Assembly: GCA_903891415.1 (NCBI GenBank)
Contig: CAITEH010000085.1
Coordinates: 1 to 64,000, forward strand
Source: Candidatus Firestoneibacteriota bacterium
Lineage (GTDB): Bacteria > Oederibacteriota > D2-FULL-39-29
Direction of reading: 5' to 3'
Length of the DNA stretch: 64,000 nucleotides
Position numbers and translations under genes: made by a program. Under the pieces are notes generated by a model that made no database searches, was not told the DNA's origin, and saw nothing but the letters and a program-made list of their open reading frames with translations. Shown piece after piece: positions 24,481 to 32,482 of this stretch (position 1 is its first letter; each line of letters starts with the position of its first letter).

Positions 24481-24509
24481 TTTACAAAAAACCTTGTATT
24501 TGCTATAAT
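24481..24509 (+). promoter_or_regulatory. tRNA-Val promoter
   Basis: TTTACA, 17 nt ending TGC, TATAAT. It differs from the tRNA-Gly promoter at only two spacer positions. Confidence 0.8.
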
Positions 24510-24598
24510 TCCATAAAAGGGCGCTTACCCTAAACCACTTACTAGCGTTCGGGTATAGGGAACAGCTCTTTTGGAAAGAAAAGTTTATTATTGGATGT

Positions 24599-24675
24599 GG
24601 GCGCTTAGCTCAGTTGGTTAGAGTATCAGCTCGACAAGCTGAGGGTCACTGGTTCAAGCCCAGTAGCGCCCACCA
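24599..24675 (+). tRNA. tRNA-Val (anticodon GAC)
   Basis: A complete cloverleaf: acceptor GGGCGCT/AGCGCCC, anticodon stem-loop TCAGC-TCGACAA-GCTGA, T-loop TTCAAGC, encoded CCA at 24673-24675. Confidence 0.95.
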
Positions 24676-24731
24676 TATACCACTCCCCGAGTAGTTCTTC
24701 TGGTCAGGTATATGGCAAGCCATAAACTACT
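24673..24731. repeat. Interleaved inverted repeats after tRNA-Val (REP-like R5)
   Basis: CCATATACC (24673-24681) pairs with GGTATATGG (24707-24715); GAGTAGTT (24689-24696) pairs with AACTACTC (24724-24731). The pairs interleave. TATGGC-AA-GCCATA-AACTAC at the right end is a minus-strand GTAGTT-hairpin unit. The rest of 24732-24843 shows one GGCATG/CATGCC stem; I could not match it to a known RNA class. Confidence 0.45.
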
Positions 24732-24843
24732 CCGTGTGAAGTGAAATAGTTTGGGGCGGGTACCTGGCATGACCTAAATATAAAGGGCGTAAGCCATGCC
24801 GGAGAAGAAGCGGAAAATTCTCTGATGAGGAAAAGCACAAAAG

Positions 24844-25389
24844 ATGAAATGTTCAAATCATAAAAAAAAAGAAGCCGTTACGGCCTGTTCTCTTTGCGGG
24901 ACGGCTTTATGCGCGAAGTGTAATTTAACGCTTGCCGGGAAGAACTACTGTCAAAAATGCGCGGACGAACTGGTAAGAGACGGCGCTATTGTGACGGTCC
25001 GGAAGCTTTATGAGATACTGGAAGAAAAAAGAAAGCATTACCGGGTACATCTCCTCCTGAATCTTAAAATAGCGTCTGTTGAGAATAAAGAAATGCTCTT
25101 GAAAGGGATCCTCCACAACATAAGTTCAGGAGGCATGGCGGCGCTCAGTGATAAACCTGTCTCTATTAATGAAATAGTTCGTCTTTCCTTTGTTCTGCCG
25201 ACCAGAGAGCACCTGGAAAATCTGCAGGGCGGGGTAATAAGATCAGAAAAGATAGGCGAGAAATATAACCTCGGATTTATTTTTATGAACCTGGGGGAAA
25301 AACAAAAAATTATTGATGACTTCCTGATGGATTTCAGAAAGAAAAAATACGCGCAGGACAGCGCGAACATGTCAAACTACCTGTTCTAA
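24844..25389 (+). CDS. B-box-type zinc finger plus PilZ domain protein
   Basis: A 181-aa cytosolic protein. Residues 1-40 contain a compact zinc finger, C-x2-H...C-x2-C-x5-C-x2-C...C-x2-C (MKCSNHKKKEAVTACSLCGTALCAKCNLTLAGKNYCQKC), like bacterial B-box zinc fingers. Residues about 58-170 are a PilZ domain with both c-di-GMP motifs: R-x-x-x-R (KRKHYRV) and N-x-S-x-x-G (HNISSGGM). It should bind cyclic di-GMP and pass the signal to a partner through the zinc finger. No diguanylate cyclase or target gene lies in the window. Confidence 0.85.
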   Translation: MKCSNHKKKEAVTACSLCGTALCAKCNLTLAGKNYCQKCADELVRDGAIVTVRKLYEILEEKRKHYRVHLLLNLKIASVENKEMLLKGILHNISSGGMAALSDKPVSINEIVRLSFVLPTREHLENLQGGVIRSEKIGEKYNLGFIFMNLGEKQKIIDDFLMDFRKKKYAQDSANMSNYLF

Positions 25390-25415
25390 CAGCTTGCTTC
25401 CCCGTATGAACTGAA

Positions 25416-25444
25416 TTGACAGTTATTGGCCGCTGTGCTATACT
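25416..25444 (+). promoter_or_regulatory. Promoter of the PorV-like gene
   Basis: TTGACA, 17 nt ending TGC, TATACT. Confidence 0.75.
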
Positions 25445-25501
25445 TTTGTTCAGAGAGATATTTTTGGTTCTTTGGTCCGGCTTCACGGGAAAAGGATTTA
25501 A

Positions 25502-26965
25502 ATGAGAAAATTTACCGCGGTTCTCATATTATTTATTGTATCAGCAAGTTTCTGCGCCGGCGGCGAAGGGACTACTGCCGTAAATTTCCTCAGGATCGGG
25601 ACCGGAGCCAAGGCCTCGGGCATGGGTGAAGCGCAGGTGGCAGTTTCTGACAGTGTTGATTCTGTCTACTGGAACCCGGCGGGCCTGGCTTTAGTAACAA
25701 ACACAGAGATCAGTTTAATGCATCTGGTCTACTGGCAGGGAATAAGTTCTGAGTATGCCGCCGTTGCCTTTCCTCTCGAAAAAATCGGAGTTATCGGCAT
25801 CGGTTTTAATTACCTCAGCAGCGGTAATATTAATAAGACTATTGAGAATCTTACCGGAACTGATTACGATCTCTCCGGTTCCTTCAGTTACACCGCCTTT
25901 GCCGGAACTGTGTCCTTTGGCAGTAAGTTTATGCTTGAAAAAATGCCGTTGAATCTGGGGGCCAGCGTTAAACTGGTCGGGGATAAAATTGAGGACGACC
26001 TTGCTATGGGCGCGGTGCTGGACGCCGGCGCTATATTGCAGTTCACCAAGAATGCCTATCTGGGCCTGATGCTTAATAATATAGGCATTACCTACTCCAA
26101 AAGCCTTCCTATGCCTATGGAACTTAAAGTGGGTACCGGCCTTGCTTTGAATGTGCTTGAAAACAACCATTTTATACTGGCGGCTGTTGATGCTGTTTTG
26201 CCTCTTGACTCTTCCCTTAAATTTAACACCGGAATAGAATACAATTTTCAAAAGACCTTCTTCCTGAGATTCGGGTATAAAATAAATTATCCTCTTGAAA
26301 ATATCACCGCGGGCGCCGGTTTCAGGCTCATGATAGACAAAACCCAGTATGAGCTTAATTATTCTTTCACGCCCGGGCTTGATGACGTGGGTACTTCACA
26401 CAGGATAAGCCTGCTCATTCGCATGGATCAAAAGATCGCCAGGGATACCGGTGAGACGGAGGGCGTAAGCGCGCCTGTTAAACAGATCCAGGTGACCAAA
26501 TATGACGCGGTAAAGGAACCGGTCCCTGAAATACTTCTGCCTGTTAAAGGGTCCAATGATACCGCAAATTATAACGTGACTGTTTCCGATACCGTACGCG
26601 AGGCGTTTAAGGCCTCAGGCAAATTTGAGATCCTCGAGGGCAAGAAAATAGATGAATTATTGAAGGTCAAGCACCTGCAGCTCTTTGGCTGTACGACCAA
26701 GGAATGCGCTATTGAGGCAGGGAAGGCCCTGAATGCCGATTATGTCCTCATAGGAACGGTGAAGAATCCGGACAAAAAATTTGAGATCGCTCTTAAACTT
26801 ATTGATGTTGAAACCGGCAGAGCAATTCTTGCCGAAAGGAAGTTTGAAACAGAGACCATGTCAGAAGGCCTGCAAAAAGTGGCGGCCCAGATCGGCGCTA
26901 TGAACAGGTTCCAGGAAAAGAGACGCACTATTGCAATTCTCGACCTCCAGGATATTTCCAAGTAA
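25502..26965 (+). CDS. PorV/PorQ-like outer-membrane barrel fused to CsgG-like module
   Basis: A 487-aa protein with a signal peptide (MRKFTAVLILFIVSASFC). Residues about 20-310 are a UPF0164/PorV-type beta-barrel: NFLRIGTGAKASGMGEAQVAVSDSVDSVYWNPAGLAL is the family hallmark, and alternating amphipathic strands follow up to YELNYSFTPGLDDVGTSHRISL. Residues about 345-487 are a CsgG-like module (FEILEGKKIDELLKVKHLQLFGCTTKECAIEAGKALNADYVLIGTV) shared with 22058. It probably sits in the outer membrane with the CsgG-like part in the periplasm. PorV proteins serve type IX secretion in Bacteroidota, but no por genes are seen here. Confidence 0.85.
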   Translation: MRKFTAVLILFIVSASFCAGGEGTTAVNFLRIGTGAKASGMGEAQVAVSDSVDSVYWNPAGLALVTNTEISLMHLVYWQGISSEYAAVAFPLEKIGVIGIGFNYLSSGNINKTIENLTGTDYDLSGSFSYTAFAGTVSFGSKFMLEKMPLNLGASVKLVGDKIEDDLAMGAVLDAGAILQFTKNAYLGLMLNNIGITYSKSLPMPMELKVGTGLALNVLENNHFILAAVDAVLPLDSSLKFNTGIEYNFQKTFFLRFGYKINYPLENITAGAGFRLMIDKTQYELNYSFTPGLDDVGTSHRISLLIRMDQKIARDTGETEGVSAPVKQIQVTKYDAVKEPVPEILLPVKGSNDTANYNVTVSDTVREAFKASGKFEILEGKKIDELLKVKHLQLFGCTTKECAIEAGKALNADYVLIGTVKNPDKKFEIALKLIDVETGRAILAERKFETETMSEGLQKVAAQIGAMNRFQEKRRTIAILDLQDISK

Positions 26966-27020
26966 CCACACCGGTTTTTATCCCGTATTCCAAAAAATCA
27001 AAAAGACGTCCGATATTTTT

Positions 27021-27091
27021 GTAGTTGCTCAATTCATTGAGCGTTTAAAACACCCGCCTTCGCCAAAGCGCCCGATTAATCGGGCAACTAC
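27021..27091. repeat. REP-like inverted pair R4 (best copy)
   Basis: GTAGTT-GCTCAATTCATTGAGC on the plus strand and GCCCGATTAATCGGGC-AACTAC (a minus-strand GTAGTT unit) enclose a GC-rich middle. Stems differ between copies but stay paired. Confidence 0.8.
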
Positions 27092-27126
27092 AAAGTATCC
27101 TATTCCGCTCCAGTTCCATCTGTGTC

Positions 27127-27170
27127 TGCCTGCGGCGAGATCTCGCCAAAGTTTTGGCGGACCATCAGTC
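27127..27170 (-). repeat. Double-hairpin element E, copy 2 (divergent)
   Basis: GGCGAGATCTCGCC followed by CGCCAAAGTTTTGGCG, read in the opposite orientation to the 42.5-kb copy. The GAGATCTC core is kept while stem pairs change together. Confidence 0.65.
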
Positions 27171-27197
27171 CCCCGGCACTCCGTCGGACGGTAATCC

Positions 27198-27226
27198 TTG
27201 AATATTCCGCTTATTTGTGCTAATTT
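27198..27226 (+). promoter_or_regulatory. Promoter of lepA, probably leaderless
   Basis: TTGAAT, 17 nt ending TGC, TAATTT. The -10 box ends 8 nt before the ATG, so transcription should begin at or next to the start codon. Confidence 0.55.
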
Positions 27227-27234
27227 AGGTCTCT

Positions 27235-29028
27235 ATGGACGTAAATAAAATCCGCAATTTTTGCATAATTGCTCACATTGATCACGGGAAATCCACACTG
27301 GCAGACAGGATACTTGAGTTTACCGGCGCTATTTCCTCACGTGATATGAAAGAACAATTCCTGGATAAAATGGACCTGGAACGGGAACGGGGAATAACCA
27401 TTAAGGCAAAAGCTGTCCGCCTTAATTATCACTCAAAAGACGGTCAGGATTATGTTTTTAATCTGATAGATACCCCGGGGCATGTGGACTTTACCTATGA
27501 AGTTTCAAAATCACTTTTTGCCTGTGAGGGCGCGCTCTTGATAGTTGATGCCTCCCAGGGCGTGGAAGCCCAGACCATCGCCAATTATCATCTGGCGAAA
27601 GACGCGGGACTGCGGGTCATTCCTGTGATAAATAAAATAGACCTGCAGGGAGCCGAACCTGAAAAAGTCCTGCTGCAGCTTGAAGAGCTCGGGCTTAATT
27701 CCGATGAGGCCATCCTCGCGAGCGCCAAGGAAGGCATAGGGACTGAGGCCATTTTAGAGGCCCTGGTCCGCCTGGTGCCTCCTCCCAGAGGCCACGCGGA
27801 AAAACCTTTAAAAGCGCTTATTTTTGATTCTCTCTATGATGTTTACAAAGGGGTTGTGGTATTTTTCAGGATATTTGACGGCAGTATTAAGACCGGCTTC
27901 AAGGCCTTAATGATGCGGGCCGGTAGAACCTTTGAAGTTACAGAAGTCGGTGTTTTTACGCCGGGTATGAAGCAGATAGAATCACTTTCCTGCGGTGAAG
28001 TCGGTTATTATATCGCCAATATCAAAAATGTTTCTGATGTGAAAGTCGGGGACACTATAACAGATTCTTCAAATCCGGTAAAAGCTCCCCTGCCGGGTTA
28101 TAAAGAGATCAAGCCCATGGTTTTTTGCGGTTTTTATCCGGTAAATCCCAATGAGTACAATCTCCTCAAAGACGCCCTGGAAAAATTAAAACTTAATGAT
28201 TCTCCGCTGGTCTTTGAACCGGAATCTTCCCGGGCCCTGGGTTTTGGTTTCCGCTGCGGTTTCCTGGGCCTCTTGCATATGGAAATAGTACAGGAACGGC
28301 TGGAACGCGAATATAATATCAATATGATAGCGACCTGCCCCAACGTAAAATATAAGGTGATAAAACAGGGCGGGGAAGTGGTTGAAATAGATAATCCCGC
28401 GAACCTGCCGGCGCCGGGCGAGATCGCGAAAGTTCTGGAGCCCTACATACTGGTGTCCATTATCACGCCTCCGGAGTTTATGAGCAATATAATGGAACTC
28501 TGTAAAGCCAAGCGCGGGGTCTATGTGGAAAATCAGTACGTTACCACGACCAGGGTCCAGATACACTATGAGATCCCCATGGCCGAAGTAGTTTTTGATT
28601 TTTTTGATATTTTAAAGAGCGTTTCCAAGGGCTATGCTTCCATGGATTATGAATATATAGACCACAGGGATTCCGAGCTGGTCAAGCTTGATATTCTTGT
28701 GGCCACAGAAATAGTGGACGCGCTTTCTATTATCGTGCACCGCGAAAAGGCCTACTCCAAAGGCAAAGAACTGGCGCTCCGGCTTAAAGAAATAATACCC
28801 CGGCAGATGTTCGAAGTCGCCATTCAGGCCGCTATCGGAAGCAAGATAATAGCCCGGGAATCTATACCGGCGCTGAGAAAAAATGTTATCGCGAAATGTT
28901 ACGGCGGAGATATAACCCGGAAAAGGAAACTTCTAGAAAAGCAGAAAGAAGGCAAAAAGAGGATGAAAAAAATAGGCCGGGTGGATATCCCCCAGGAAGC
29001 CTTCCTAGCCGTACTTAAAATACAGTAA
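27235..29028 (+). CDS. lepA: Elongation factor 4 (LepA)
   Basis: A 597-aa full-length translational GTPase. The G domain has HIDHGKST (P-loop), [15 protein letters not shown] (switch/G2), DTPGHVDF (G3), NKIDL (G4) and SAK (G5). Then come the EF-G-like domains and the LepA-specific C-terminal domain ending [23 protein letters not shown], which includes [23 protein letters not shown]. It binds the ribosome and promotes back-translocation or subunit maturation. There is no Shine-Dalgarno; the -10 box lies just upstream of the ATG. Confidence 0.97.
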   Translation: MDVNKIRNFCIIAHIDHGKSTLADRILEFTGAISSRDMKEQFLDKMDLERERGITIKAKAVRLNYHSKDGQDYVFNLIDTPGHVDFTYEVSKSLFACEGALLIVDASQGVEAQTIANYHLAKDAGLRVIPVINKIDLQGAEPEKVLLQLEELGLNSDEAILASAKEGIGTEAILEALVRLVPPPRGHAEKPLKALIFDSLYDVYKGVVVFFRIFDGSIKTGFKALMMRAGRTFEVTEVGVFTPGMKQIESLSCGEVGYYIANIKNVSDVKVGDTITDSSNPVKAPLPGYKEIKPMVFCGFYPVNPNEYNLLKDALEKLKLNDSPLVFEPESSRALGFGFRCGFLGLLHMEIVQERLEREYNINMIATCPNVKYKVIKQGGEVVEIDNPANLPAPGEIAKVLEPYILVSIITPPEFMSNIMELCKAKRGVYVENQYVTTTRVQIHYEIPMAEVVFDFFDILKSVSKGYASMDYEYIDHRDSELVKLDILVATEIVDALSIIVHREKAYSKGKELALRLKEIIPRQMFEVAIQAAIGSKIIARESIPALRKNVIAKCYGGDITRKRKLLEKQKEGKKRMKKIGRVDIPQEAFLAVLKIQ

Positions 29029-29031
29029 AAG

Positions 29032-29099
29032 AAAGGTTCTAGGTGCTAGGTTCTAGGTGTTGGGTGCTAGGTTTTAGGTACTAGGTTTTAGGTTCCAGC
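29032..29099 (+). repeat. GGTNCTA heptamer array (9 units)
   Basis: GGTTCTA GGTGCTA GGTTCTA GGTGTTG GGTGCTA GGTTTTA GGTACTA GGTTTTA GGTTCCA, a near-perfect 7-bp period with variation mainly at positions 4-5. Confidence 0.85.
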
Positions 29100-29101
29100 T
29101 T

Positions 29102-29137
29102 TTATCTGTGCCATCTGTCTTAAATCTGTGTCATCAG
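29102..29137 (+). repeat. ATCTGTGYCATCTGT repeat, copy 3
   Basis: TTATCTGTGCCATCTGTCTT then AAATCTGTGTCATCAG, placed 14 nt before the GTPase start codon, as copy 2 is before the esterase gene. Confidence 0.6.
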
Positions 29138-29151
29138 TTATCGGAGATAAC

Positions 29152-30222
29152 ATGAAAATAGCCATATTCGGAATGCCCCAGTCGGGAAAGAAAACCCTGT
29201 TCACGCTTATTGCGGGAAAGAAACTCACTGAGAATGAACTTTCCGCCAACGCGGCGGTTGAGGGTATTGCGGAGATAATTGACCCGCGGTTTGAAAAACT
29301 TGTCGCTCTGTACAATCCGGAAAGCGTTGCCCGGGCAAGAATAAATGTGACCCTCCTGCCCAAGATAGAAAAGGGCTTTTCTTCAAACTCCGAATTCATT
29401 AATGAACTTGATAAATATGACGCTTTTGTCGCGGTTATCCGGGCTTTTACGAATGAAGCGGTCTATCATGTTTCAGGTACTGTCGATCCGGAAAGGGACC
29501 TGGAAGAGATAGTGATGGAACTTGCATTCAACGATCTTTCCTTTGTTGATAAACGCCTGCAGAAAGTGAGCAATGAAAGAGGGGCAAAGACCCCGCAGAC
29601 CGAGAAGGAAAAGGAAATACTGCCGAAGTTAAAAGCACACCTGGAGAAGGAACTCCCGCTCCGCACACTGGTGCTGGCTCCCGAAGAATTAAAACTTATC
29701 TCCAGCTATCCTCTGGTCACTTTCAAGGAGCTTATTGTGGCTTTGAATATTTCTGAGGAGGACCTTAATAACGCGGAGCTGCTCAAGAGATTCGAGGAAA
29801 AATATAAGGATAAAAAAATAAGTTTTATGGCGGTTTCGGCTAAACTTGAAGGGGAGATAGCAGCTATAGAAAATAGGGAAGAACGCGAGGAATTTTTAAG
29901 ATCCATGAATATCGCGGAACCGGTAGTGGATGTTTTGAAACGCACCTTCTTAAAGGCCATGGACCTTATGTCTTTCTTCGGGGTCGGGTCCGACGAGGTC
30001 AAACAGTGGCTGGTAAAAAAAGATTCTCCGGCGCCAAAAGCCGCCGGGGCCATACACTCCGACCTGGAAAAGGGCTTTATCCGGGCCGAGGTAATGAAAT
30101 ATAAGGAATTGATAGAGGCCGGCAGCGAAGCAAAATTGAAAGAGTCCGGAAAATATTACCTTAAAGGAAAAGATTACATTGTTGAAGACGGAGATATTTT
30201 AAGCATCCGTTTTAATGTCTGA
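29152..30222 (+). CDS. YchF-like (OBG family, DUF933) GTPase
   Basis: The start at 29152 has CGGAGA upstream; the track's GTG at 29128 lies in a dispersed repeat. The 356-aa protein opens MKIAIFGMPQSGKKTLFTLIAG (P-loop with GKKT). DPRFEKLVALYNPE and EFINELDKYDAFVAVIRAF are typical of YchF/OBG proteins, and the C-terminus (IHSDLEKGFIRAEVMKYKELIEAGS...KGKDYIVEDGDILSIRFNV) is the TGS-like DUF933 domain. The G4 segment is N-I-S-E, like the NxxE of ATP-preferring YchF, and the overall sequence is divergent. Translation is coupled to hemW (8-nt overlap). Confidence 0.85.
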   Translation: MKIAIFGMPQSGKKTLFTLIAGKKLTENELSANAAVEGIAEIIDPRFEKLVALYNPESVARARINVTLLPKIEKGFSSNSEFINELDKYDAFVAVIRAFTNEAVYHVSGTVDPERDLEEIVMELAFNDLSFVDKRLQKVSNERGAKTPQTEKEKEILPKLKAHLEKELPLRTLVLAPEELKLISSYPLVTFKELIVALNISEEDLNNAELLKRFEEKYKDKKISFMAVSAKLEGEIAAIENREEREEFLRSMNIAEPVVDVLKRTFLKAMDLMSFFGVGSDEVKQWLVKKDSPAPKAAGAIHSDLEKGFIRAEVMKYKELIEAGSEAKLKESGKYYLKGKDYIVEDGDILSIRFNV

Positions 30223-31363
30223 ACTTATGCCTGAACCTACCGCGGGCCTTTACGTCCATATACCTTTCTGCCTTTCAAAATGCAGGTACTGCGATTTTAA
30301 TTCGAGCCCGCTGGCAGGCCGGAGCGGCCTGGCCGGTGCTTACCTGGACGCCCTCCTGGAAGAAATAGCCGCAAGGTGCCGGGGCCGGAAGATCAGCACT
30401 GTCTTCGCGGGCGGCGGGACGCCCACCGTTCTGGCGGAGAAAGAGCTTGAAAAACTTATCCGGGGAATATTTAAAAATGCCTGCATAGACAAAAATGCGG
30501 AATTTTCCTGTGAAGCAAATCCCGGAACTTTGACGGCCGCCAAGGCAAAACTTCTGTTTGAACTGGGGGTCAACCGCCTTTCTTTGGGCCTGCAGTCAAC
30601 GGAGGCCAAGATATTGAAGGTACTGGGAAGGGTGCATTCCTGGCCTGATTTTCTGAAAAGCTATGATTTTGCCGGGAAAGCGGGTTTTACGAACATTAAT
30701 GTTGATCTTATCTTCGGGGTTCCCGGGCAGACCCTTTTTGGCCTGAAAAGGGATATTTGTAAAGTAAAAGAACTCAAACCCGCGCATATTTCCATATATA
30801 ATCTCATCCTTGAAGAAGGAACGCAAATGCACGCGGATGTGAAGAACGGCCTTTATGCCCTTCCCGGCGAGGATCTGGATGCCGATATGTATTATATGAT
30901 AAAGGAAATGCTTGAAACAGCCGGCTACGTGCATTATGAGATCTCAAACTTCGCCAGGCCGGGAAAAGAATGCAGGCATAATATAATATACTGGAAGGCA
31001 CAGGATTATATCGGGACGGGCGCGGGGGCCTCCGGAAAGCTCGGAAAAGAAAGGAGCGATAATATAGAGGACCCTGAACAATATATAGTCTTGATTAAAA
31101 AAAACAAAAATGCTATAATACGAAGTCAAAAATTAAGCCGGAAGGAAGAGCTCAGCGAAACTATCTTCCTCGGTTTAAGGATGCTGGAAGGACTAAGCCT
31201 TACCACATTCAAGGAAAGAACTGGTAAGGATTTTTTTGTTTTATTTGAAAAAGAATTCAAAAAACTTTCCGGTCTGGAACTGCTTAAAGAAGAGAACGGC
31301 TTTATAAAATTGACCGGAAAAGGGCTATTTCTTTCGAACGAAGTGTTTGTTGAGTTTGTTTGA
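30215..31363 (+). CDS. hemW: Radical SAM protein HemW (coproporphyrinogen oxidase-like heme chaperone)
   Basis: A 382-aa protein. YVHIPFCLSKCRYCDFNS has the radical-SAM C-x3-C-x2-C cluster motif preceded by the HemN/HemW YVHIPFC signature. FAGGGTPTVL (SAM-binding), GLQST, DLIFGVPGQT, YEISNFARPGKECRHNIIYW (the HemW-type region) and the C-terminal HemN-like winged domain (LGLRMLEGLSL) follow. The absence of the extra N-terminal residues of HemN favours HemW, a heme-binding chaperone. Its 5' end overlaps the GTPase gene. A promoter for rplM-rpsI lies inside its 3' part. Confidence 0.88.
   Translation: MSELMPEPTAGLYVHIPFCLSKCRYCDFNSSPLAGRSGLAGAYLDALLEEIAARCRGRKISTVFAGGGTPTVLAEKELEKLIRGIFKNACIDKNAEFSCEANPGTLTAAKAKLLFELGVNRLSLGLQSTEAKILKVLGRVHSWPDFLKSYDFAGKAGFTNINVDLIFGVPGQTLFGLKRDICKVKELKPAHISIYNLILEEGTQMHADVKNGLYALPGEDLDADMYYMIKEMLETAGYVHYEISNFARPGKECRHNIIYWKAQDYIGTGAGASGKLGKERSDNIEDPEQYIVLIKKNKNAIIRSQKLSRKEELSETIFLGLRMLEGLSLTTFKERTGKDFFVLFEKEFKKLSGLELLKEENGFIKLTGKGLFLSNEVFVEFV
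31091..31119 (+). promoter_or_regulatory. Internal promoter in hemW, probably for rplM-rpsI
   Basis: TTGATT, 17 nt ending TGC, TATAAT. It is the same extended -10 form as the tRNA and rpsU promoters and would start about 255 nt before rplM. Confidence 0.6.
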
Positions 31364-31383
31364 AATTACAGGAGGAAAGTAAA

Positions 31384-31812
31384 GTGAAGAGTTATCAGAT
31401 CAAACCCGCCGAAGTCGTGCGGAAATGGTATATCATTGACGGGGCCGATAAAATACTGGGCAGGATAGCTTCAAGAGCCGCCATGGCCGTTATGGGCAAG
31501 AACAAACCTATCTATACCCCCAATGTGGACTGCGGTGATTTTGTTATAGTTATCAACGCCGACAAAATAAAATTAACAGGCAAGAAACTGGAACAAAAAC
31601 TTGATTTCACGCATTCAGGATATCCGACCGGTGATAAATACACGCCTTACGGCATCCTTATGAAAAAGAATCCCGAAAGAGCCGTAATGCTTGCCGTAAA
31701 AGGCATGCTGCCCAAGAATAAACTCAGGGACAGAATGATCAAAAGAATTAAATCATACCAGGGTGACAAGCACCCGCATACAGCGGAAAAGCCCGTAACC
31801 ATTAAAGTTTAA
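31384..31812 (+). CDS. rplM: Ribosomal protein L13
   Basis: I choose the GTG at 31384, 8 nt after AGGAGG, giving 142 aa, the normal L13 length; the track's TTG at 31360 would sit upstream of the RBS. Signature segments are RKWYIIDGADKILGRIASRAA, GDFVIVINADKIKLTGKK and GMLPKNKLRDRMIKRIKSYQGDKHPH. It binds 23S rRNA early in 50S assembly. It forms the usual pair with rpsI, 13 nt apart. Confidence 0.97.
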   Translation: MKSYQIKPAEVVRKWYIIDGADKILGRIASRAAMAVMGKNKPIYTPNVDCGDFVIVINADKIKLTGKKLEQKLDFTHSGYPTGDKYTPYGILMKKNPERAVMLAVKGMLPKNKLRDRMIKRIKSYQGDKHPHTAEKPVTIKV

Positions 31813-31825
31813 GGAGGAGATTAAA

Positions 31826-32230
31826 TTGCAGGAAACTACCAAGAAAAAGAAAGGTTTAGTGGTTGGCAGGCGTAAAACTGCCATTGCCAATGTAAGAATT
31901 ATTGACGGCGACGGCAAAATTACGGTGAATAACAGAAAATTCGAAGAATTTTTTCCCAGGCCGGTGCATCAGATCTTTGTAAAAAAGGCCATAGAGCTTT
32001 TGGGCCTTAATTCCAAGATAGATGTTTACGCGAAAGTCAGGGGCGGAGGTATTACGGGCCAGGCGGAAGCGATGAAGCTGGGTATAGCAAGAGCCCTGAT
32101 CCAGTATAATCCTGATTACAGGTCTTTGTTATCCCAGAACGGTTTACTGCTCCGGGATCCGAGAATGGTTGAAAGAAAGAAATGCGGCAGGGCAGGGGCA
32201 AGGAAGAGATTCCAGTTCAGCAAGCGTTAA
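31826..32230 (+). CDS. rpsI: Ribosomal protein S9
   Basis: A 134-aa protein with a TTG start, 8 nt after AAGGAGG. It opens with a Lys-rich tail then VVGRRKTAIANVRI, followed by GGGITGQAEAMKLGIARAL and the conserved C-terminus RAGARKRFQFSKR, whose last residues reach the P-site tRNA. A strong terminator follows. Confidence 0.97.
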   Translation: MQETTKKKKGLVVGRRKTAIANVRIIDGDGKITVNNRKFEEFFPRPVHQIFVKKAIELLGLNSKIDVYAKVRGGGITGQAEAMKLGIARALIQYNPDYRSLLSQNGLLLRDPRMVERKKCGRAGARKRFQFSKR

Positions 32231-32252
32231 TTTTACTATAATAAATAACCCT

Positions 32253-32296
32253 AAACCCGCTCTGTCGGAAACGGCAGAGCGGGTTTCTCTTTTTCT
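32253..32296 (+). terminator. Rho-independent terminator after rplM-rpsI
   Basis: A perfect 12-bp stem AAACCCGCTCTG/CAGAGCGGGTTT with a 10-nt loop, followed by CTCTTTTTCT. Confidence 0.92.
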
Positions 32297-32309
32297 AAAG
32301 TAAAGGAAA

Positions 32310-32455
32310 AGCTGGGTGCTAGGTCCTGGGTGTTGGAAGAGGAAAAGAGCAAGATAAAAAGTGACAGGTGCTGGGAAAAAAGAAAAAGGAAATTCCTAAT
32401 TCCTAATACCTAGCACCTAGTACCCAGAACCCAGAACCTTTTACCTCGTACCCAT
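32310..32455. repeat. GGTNCTA heptamer arrays in inverted pair
   Basis: The left arm (GGTGCTAGGTCCTGGGTGTTGG, plus orientation) and the right arm (AATACCTAGCACCTAGTACCC..., minus orientation, five units) face each other across about 60 nt and could fold into a long hairpin. Confidence 0.8.
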
Positions 32456-32482
32456 AACGTTTTCTTATTGAAGGACCGACTT

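Noticed and set aside
24732-24843. Riboswitch upstream of the PilZ gene
   Set aside because: One GGCATG/CATGCC stem is visible, but the sequence does not match the GEMM (c-di-GMP) or other motif cores I know.
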